From contig JAVJQK010000011.1 in the NCBI GenBank assembly GCA_040218145.1, positions 1 through 64,000 of the forward strand: DNA of 64,000 bases, read 5' to 3'. The stretch is from Sandaracinaceae bacterium. Lineage in GTDB: Bacteria > Myxococcota_A > Polyangia > Polyangiales > Sandaracinaceae. Positions within the stretch are counted from its first letter, which is position 1. Each line of letters starts with the position of its first letter. Below are positions 57,353 through 64,000 of this stretch, piece after piece. The position numbers and the translations under genes were made by a program. Under the pieces are notes generated by a model that was not told the origin of the DNA, made no database searches, and was given only the letters and a program-made list of their open reading frames with translations.

Positions 57353-58560
57353 TCCGCGAGCCGCTCCGAGACGAAGCGCTGGCATCCGCGCGCCCCGAGC
57401 GCGAGCCCCGCGGCCGAGCACGACACGACCACGAGCGCGAGCGCGAACAGCAGCCACGGCAGCGCGGCGCGACGCGGCTTCTCCGGCGGCGCGGGCGTCG
57501 GCGCGGTCACCCGGCTCGGCGTCGACGGCGCGTCGGGCGGCGCGGTGAAGCGGGCGGGCTCCCCGGGCTGGGGCGTGCCCGGCGACAGCCCGAACGGATC
57601 CTCGATCGCGTGGCGCCGGCCGTCCGTCTCCTCGGCGTCGGCGAAGAGATCGACCGCCGCGTCCATCACCAGGCTGCTCCGCCCGGTGGTCCGGCCGATG
57701 GCGTCGGCGAAGGCCTCCGCGAACGCGCCCATCGTCGCGAACCGCTCCTTCGCGTTGGGCGCCATCGCGCGGCCGATCACCGGCTCGAGCGAGGCGGGCA
57801 GGCCCGGGCGCGCCTCGGTCAGGGGGACCACGCGCCCCTCCATCACGCAGCCGAGGAGCTGCCCCTGATCGGCGGCGGGGAACGGCGAGGCTCCCGCCAG
57901 CGCCTCGTAGGTCAGCACGCCACACGCGTACACGTCCGTGCGCGCCGTCGCGTCCTTGGCCGAGCGGATCTGCTCGGGGGCCATGTAGCGCGGCGTCCCG
58001 ATCATCACGCCCGTCTTCGTGATGCGGTCGGTCGAGCCGAGCCGGCTGAGACCGAAGTCGACGACCTTCACGTCGCCGGAGGGGACGATGAAGATGTTGT
58101 CCGGCTTGAGGTCGCGATGCACCACGCCCTGCAGGTGCGCGGCGTCGAGCGCGTCGCAGATCTGGATCAAGATCGGGAGAAAGGCGCCCGGGTCGAAGGG
58201 CCCGTCGGCCTGCGTCGTCGCCTTGAGCGTCCGGCCCTCGAGCAGCTCCATCGCGAGGTAGTCGACGCCCTCCGCGCTCCGACCGGCGTCGAGCACCCGG
58301 ACGATGCCGCCGTGTCCGAGGGCGCGGAGGATCTCCGCCTCGCGCCGGAAGCGCTCGAGCACGATCTCTTTGCGAGCGCGCTCCGGGTGCAGGACCTTGA
58401 TCGCGACCGTGTTCCCGGTCCGCGTGTCCGTGGCCGAGAACACCTTCCCCATCGCGCCGGCGCCGAGGAGCTTCTCCAGGCGGTAGCGCTCGGCGAAGAA
58501 GGCGCCCGACGTGAAGCCGCTCAACACCAACGTGTCGTCGGTCAGATCCTGCGGGTCCAC
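57349..58560 (-). CDS. Hanks-type Ser/Thr protein kinase with C-terminal membrane anchor
   Basis: 403 residues. The kinase domain spans ~25-285: LLGAGAMGKVF (P-loop), VAIK (Lys55), HRDLKPDN (149-155 region, catalytic Asp150), DFG (168-170), GTPRYMAPEQ and DVYACGVLTYEALAG. A Pro/Thr-rich linker leads to one membrane helix (LPWLLFALALVVVSCSAAGLAL) and a ~15-residue outer tail (GARGCQRFVSERLAE). GTG 58560 was chosen because TACCCT ends 6 nt upstream. It is divergent from the chemoreceptor gene and in an operon with the NAGPA-like gene. Confidence 0.92.
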   Translation of the reverse strand: MDPQDLTDDTLVLSGFTSGAFFAERYRLEKLLGAGAMGKVFSATDTRTGNTVAIKVLHPERARKEIVLERFRREAEILRALGHGGIVRVLDAGRSAEGVDYLAMELLEGRTLKATTQADGPFDPGAFLPILIQICDALDAAHLQGVVHRDLKPDNIFIVPSGDVKVVDFGLSRLGSTDRITKTGVMIGTPRYMAPEQIRSAKDATARTDVYACGVLTYEALAGASPFPAADQGQLLGCVMEGRVVPLTEARPGLPASLEPVIGRAMAPNAKERFATMGAFAEAFADAIGRTTGRSSLVMDAAVDLFADAEETDGRRHAIEDPFGLSPGTPQPGEPARFTAPPDAPSTPSRVTAPTPAPPEKPRRAALPWLLFALALVVVSCSAAGLALGARGCQRFVSERLAE

Positions 58561-58566
58561 TCGCAG

Positions 58567-58572
58567 AGGGTA
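58567..58572 (-). promoter_or_regulatory. Putative -10 (TACCCT) for the kinase operon
   Basis: TACCCT on the minus strand, 6 nt, then GTG 58560. It is part of a 54-nt divergent promoter region. Confidence 0.45.
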
Positions 58573-58602
58573 ACCGAACGGGACGCGGGAGGGGGCTGGG
58601 AG

Positions 58603-58608
58603 TACTCT
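58603..58608 (+). promoter_or_regulatory. Putative -10 (TACTCT) for the chemoreceptor gene
   Basis: TACTCT ends 6 nt before GTG 58615. The intervening CGGGGG is not positioned as a Shine-Dalgarno. Confidence 0.4.
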
Positions 58609-58614
58609 CGGGGG

Positions 58615-60216
58615 GTGACCCGATCTCGAACCGCGGCTGGGGGGCTGGCGTGGCAGAAGACGGTGGCCGGGAGGCTCTTCCTCCTCGCGGCCGCGGTGAT
58701 CGTGCTGGGCGGCTCCCTCGTGTTCGTCAACCTGCGCGCGTCGAGCGCCCTGCGCGAGCAGCTGGAGTGGATCGACGAGGCCGGGCAGCTCAGGCGCGAC
58801 TCGGCGCAGATGCTCTACCTCGCGCAGCGACTGGAGACCGCCCGGGGAGAAGACCGGCGGCGCGTCCGGGCCGACCTGCGCCTGTCCGTCGAGGGCTTCG
58901 AGGCCCGCCTCGCTCGCCTCGCCGCCGACGCGCCGGCCGACGGCCTGGGCGAAGTCCGCGCCCGATGGCGGCTCGAGGTGCGCCCCGCCCTCGTTCGCTG
59001 GGCGCGCCACCACGACCCCGGACAGCTCGAGGCGGTCCGGCGCCTGCTCGGGACGCAGAGCGCGCAGGCGAGTCGACTGGTCGAGGCGGCGATCGAGATC
59101 GACCGCCGGGATTCGGAGCGCGCGCAGGTCATCGAGATCCTGCTCCTGTGCCTCGTCGCCGTGATCATCGGCCTGGGCCTGGTGCTCACGCACCGGCTCG
59201 CGCGTCGCACGCGGCGCCTGGTGGAGGTCGCGAACGCGATGGCGACCGGGAGCCACGCGGTCCGCGCGCCACAGGACGGCGACGACGAGCTGGCGGTGAT
59301 CGGCGCCGCGCTCAACCGGGTGGAGCGCTCGCTGCGGGAGACCATCGATCGCGAGATCGACGCGCGCGCGCGCCTCGGGGCCCTCGTCACCGAGGTCCGC
59401 TCCGCCGTGGACGCCATCGCGGGCTCGAGCCAGCGCATGGTGACGTCCGCGCAGACGCTCACGCAGCGCGCCTCGCAGCAGAGCGGTCACGTGCTCGACG
59501 TGACGACGGCCGTGCTCGAGGCGTCGCGCGCGAGCGAGGCGGCCAAGCGCCGCGCGGTCGAGGTCGCCGACGCCGCCATCCGCTCCCACTCCACCGCGCG
59601 CAGCGGCCGCGACGCGGTGAGCGCGATCGGCGGAGGCATGGAGCGCGTGCGCGAGCTGGCCGAGCAGGGCGTCGAGGCGCTGCTCGCGCTGGCGGACCGG
59701 GCCGAGACGGTGGGCGAGGTGGTCGCGAGCGTGGACGATCTGGCGAGCCGCACGCAGATGGTGGCGCTCAACTCCAAGATCCTCGCCGCCCGCGCCGGCG
59801 AGCACGGCCGCGGCTTCGCGGTGCTGGCGCAGGAGATCGCGGCGCTCGCGGTCCGCTCACGCGAGGCGACCGTGCGAGCGAGAGAGATCCTCGAGGAGAT
59901 CCGCGTGGCCAGCCTCGCGGGCGTCAGCCGCTCCCGGGAGACGCGCGACGCTGTCTACGAGGCGATGAAGACGATCGGGCGCGCCGACAAGACCATCGAC
60001 GGCCTCACCGACGCGCTCACCGTCTCGTCGCAGCTGGCGACGCAGATCCTCGCCTCGATCCGCGAGCACACGACGGGCATGGGGAACCTGCAGCACTCGA
60101 TGCGCGAGATCGACGAGACCACCAAGGACAACCTCGTCTCCGCGCAGTCGACCGACGCGGAGGCGCGAGAGCTCGACGGCCTCGCCTCGCACCTCCAGCA
60201 GCTGCTGGCCTCCTGA
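58615..60216 (+). CDS. Methyl-accepting chemotaxis-like signal transducer
   Basis: 533 residues. TM1 (LFLLAAAVIVLGGSLVFV, ~21-38) and TM2 (IEILLLCLVAVIIGLGLVL, ~178-196) flank a helical periplasmic sensor of ~140 residues resembling the PilJ/nitrate-sensor type. HAMP follows (RRLVEVANAMATGSHAV). The signalling hairpin is NSKILAARAGEHGRGFAVLAQEIAALA, close to the canonical MCP tip (N..I.AARAGE.GRGFAV.A.E...LA). No CheB/CheR docking pentapeptide is seen. It probably feeds a Che-like pathway controlling motility or development. Confidence 0.9.
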   Translation: MTRSRTAAGGLAWQKTVAGRLFLLAAAVIVLGGSLVFVNLRASSALREQLEWIDEAGQLRRDSAQMLYLAQRLETARGEDRRRVRADLRLSVEGFEARLARLAADAPADGLGEVRARWRLEVRPALVRWARHHDPGQLEAVRRLLGTQSAQASRLVEAAIEIDRRDSERAQVIEILLLCLVAVIIGLGLVLTHRLARRTRRLVEVANAMATGSHAVRAPQDGDDELAVIGAALNRVERSLRETIDREIDARARLGALVTEVRSAVDAIAGSSQRMVTSAQTLTQRASQQSGHVLDVTTAVLEASRASEAAKRRAVEVADAAIRSHSTARSGRDAVSAIGGGMERVRELAEQGVEALLALADRAETVGEVVASVDDLASRTQMVALNSKILAARAGEHGRGFAVLAQEIAALAVRSREATVRAREILEEIRVASLAGVSRSRETRDAVYEAMKTIGRADKTIDGLTDALTVSSQLATQILASIREHTTGMGNLQHSMREIDETTKDNLVSAQSTDAEARELDGLASHLQQLLAS

Positions 60217-60222
60217 CCGGTC

Positions 60223-62691
<2,469 letters not shown>

Positions 62692-62764
62692 GATGCGAGG
62701 AGCTTTCCCGATGGCGCGACGTCACGCAAGCATGAGTGCCGCACGGGTGTTCAGGGCTGCGGCG

Positions 62765-63868
62765 TCAGCGGCAGCGCGGATGGTAGGCGCTTCGTAACAC
62801 CGCCTCGGCGAGCTTGTCTCGGGGCGAGAAGCCGTGGGAGCCCTCCTCGTCGGTGTCCGGGTCCGTGAACCACTTCCACACGTAGAGCCCGGCGACGCGC
62901 TCACGACCCGAAATCGAAGCGAAGAGGCGTCGGTAGGCGCTGGCCTGCGCCGCCTCGCTCACCGCGGGCCGCCCGAGCCGCTCGGGCCACTCGTGCGGGT
63001 GCACCTCGGTGCCTTCGATCGACTTGTACCCGACCTCGGTGATCAGCAGCGACCGGCCGGCGCGCGCCGCGATCGCCTCGAGCCCGTCGAGCCGACGGTC
63101 CAGCGCGGCGCGCATCGTCGCCTCGTCGGCGCCGAGCCGCGGCGCGAGCGGCGGGTAGAGCTGCACCCCGACGTGGTCGAGCGCGGGCCAGAAGGCGACC
63201 TCGTCGACGCGATCCCAGTTCGCGGCGAAGGTCAGCGCGCCGTCGTACACCTCGCGCACCGCGGCGATGAGCGCGCGCCACTGCGCCTCGCGAGGCCCGC
63301 TCGTCGGGAGCTCCACCCCGATCGAGAGGAGCGCGACGTCGAGCCGCGCCGCCATGCGCGCGTAGTGCAGCGTGAACGCGCGGTAGCTCTCGAACCACGC
63401 GTCCCAGTCATCGGGCGCGAGCTCTCCGCGCCACGCGCCGCCCGCGATCCACACGTGCGGCTTGAGGAACACCCGGAGCCCGAGCGCGTGCGCGGCGCGG
63501 ATCTCTCGCTCCATGCGCGCGTCGTTCTCGGCCTCGGGCCGCGCGGTCGCGAGGTGCACCTCGCTCTCGTCGAGCGAGCGCATGAAGCCGAAGGGCGTGA
63601 GGCTCACCCATCGCACGCCAAGCGCGTGAAGCTCTTGCAGGGTCGCCCGGCTCGTCTCGGTCCCGTAGCCGCGCGCGCCGCCGCGCTGGTAGTTGTGCGC
63701 GACGCTCACGCCCGCGTGCATGCGCGCTGGGAGCGACACGACGCCTCGCACGCAGCCCTCCGGGGCAGGGCTGCGCTCGGGCGCGCTGGGCGCGCCGGCG
63801 CGCGGAGTCGGCGCCGCGTCGCAGCCCGCGGCGAGCGCGACCGCGAGCACGAGCGCCGCGCGCCTCAC
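62765..63868 (-). CDS. GH113-like glycoside hydrolase lipoprotein
   Basis: 367 residues. Signal MRRAALVLAVALAAGC ends in lipobox AAGC. The (beta/alpha)8 pattern fits the GH113-like family: GVRWVSLTPFGFM, LGLRVFLKPHVWIAGGAWRG, LSIGVELPT (Glu acid/base position), HVGVQLYPPL, LLITEVGYKS (Glu nucleophile position), YVWKWFTDP. GH113 enzymes are beta-mannanases or related. The GTG start lies 4 nt after the stop of the upstream M20 peptidase gene (AGGAGTG), so the two form an operon. A ~70-nt gap separates it from the phosphorylase gene downstream. Confidence 0.82.
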   Translation of the reverse strand: MRRAALVLAVALAAGCDAAPTPRAGAPSAPERSPAPEGCVRGVVSLPARMHAGVSVAHNYQRGGARGYGTETSRATLQELHALGVRWVSLTPFGFMRSLDESEVHLATARPEAENDARMEREIRAAHALGLRVFLKPHVWIAGGAWRGELAPDDWDAWFESYRAFTLHYARMAARLDVALLSIGVELPTSGPREAQWRALIAAVREVYDGALTFAANWDRVDEVAFWPALDHVGVQLYPPLAPRLGADEATMRAALDRRLDGLEAIAARAGRSLLITEVGYKSIEGTEVHPHEWPERLGRPAVSEAAQASAYRRLFASISGRERVAGLYVWKWFTDPDTDEEGSHGFSPRDKLAEAVLRSAYHPRCR

Positions 63869-63872
63869 TCCT

Positions 63873-64000
63873 TCAGCCCTTCGCGAGCTCGTCGAGCGCG
63901 CCGAGCTCCGCGTAGAGGTGCACGTTCGCGCGGATGGCCTTGCGGAACACGCCCAGGTCCATCGACTCGTTCGGGCCGTGCGCGCCGGTCTTCGGATCCA
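63873..64000 (-). CDS. M20-family metallopeptidase, C-terminal end (partial)
   Basis: Only the last 42 codons are in the window. They read DPKTGAHGPNESMDLGVFRKAI and then a helical end with ALDELAKG. GAHGPNE is the conserved C-terminal segment of M20 dipeptidases/deacetylases, whose His is a catalytic-domain zinc ligand. The gene begins beyond the window edge. Confidence 0.75.
   Translation of the reverse strand, partial: DPKTGAHGPNESMDLGVFRKAIRANVHLYAELGALDELAKG

Overview
The window is a very GC-rich (about 70% or more) chromosomal segment from a myxobacterium, most likely in the Sandaracinus/Polyangia part of Myxococcota. The evidence is a protein with tandem DUF4215 CGDG/CDDGN repeats and a MYXO-CTERM-like tail, many lipoproteins with Asp/Ala/Gly-rich 'DAGxDAG' linkers, Cys-rich lipoproteins, a Hanks-type kinase, and frequent GTG starts. 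No rRNA, tRNA, CRISPR array, IS element or prophage was seen. Taxonomy is inferred from these signatures, not from a marker gene.

Layout. 1-9.4 kb: the end of a DUF4215/beta-helix surface protein, then a MoxR AAA+ ATPase, a Cys-rich lipoprotein, a DUF5682-VWA fusion and a coupled unknown partner. 9.4-19 kb: mixed housekeeping and envelope genes (PilZ, DUF4132 fragment, MepA-like endopeptidase, DUF6159 membrane protein, COQ4-like protein, class V aminotransferase, fatty acid desaturase, small lipoproteins, and a fused aconitase-family dehydratase with its swivel domain first). 19-38 kb: a dense biosynthetic-looking locus. A minus-strand pair (PaaK/CapK-like adenylating enzyme and GNAT) faces a long plus-strand run: FemAB/GNAT-like protein, B12-type radical SAM enzyme of the RiPP C-methyltransferase type, arginase-fold/UPF0489-like protein, two paralogous 940-residue membrane proteins, ATP-grasp ligase, second CapK-like enzyme, second FemAB/GNAT-like protein and a SAM methyltransferase. 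Most of its later junctions are 4-nt overlaps. A 672-bp tract of 112 in-register hexanucleotides follows, then an Asp/Asn beta-hydroxylase-like dioxygenase and a polysaccharide flippase. This is the best candidate for an undescribed system: it looks like assembly and export of a decorated glycan or glycopeptide, but no product can be assigned.

38-48.6 kb: membrane acyltransferase/S28-hydrolase fusion, PKD lipoprotein, sulfatase-fold lipoprotein with Thr at the nucleophile position, biotin carboxylase, PI-PLC-like lipoprotein, GIY-YIG protein and a two-repeat lipoprotein divergent from a LysR regulator. 48.7-54.2 kb: LysR and AraC regulators, an SDR, and cydAB (bd oxidase, short Q-loop type). 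54.2-64 kb: Gly/Ser/His-tailed lipoprotein, HTH-EgtD-like methyltransferase, phosphodiester glycosidase and Ser/Thr kinase (one operon), divergent chemoreceptor, glycogen phosphorylase, GH113-like lipoprotein and the end of an M20 peptidase.

A recurrent pattern helps choose starts. At least thirteen genes have a TAnnnT hexamer that ends 6-11 nt before the start codon (often GTG) with no Shine-Dalgarno, which suggests leaderless transcripts. Other genes carry clear GGAGG-like sites.
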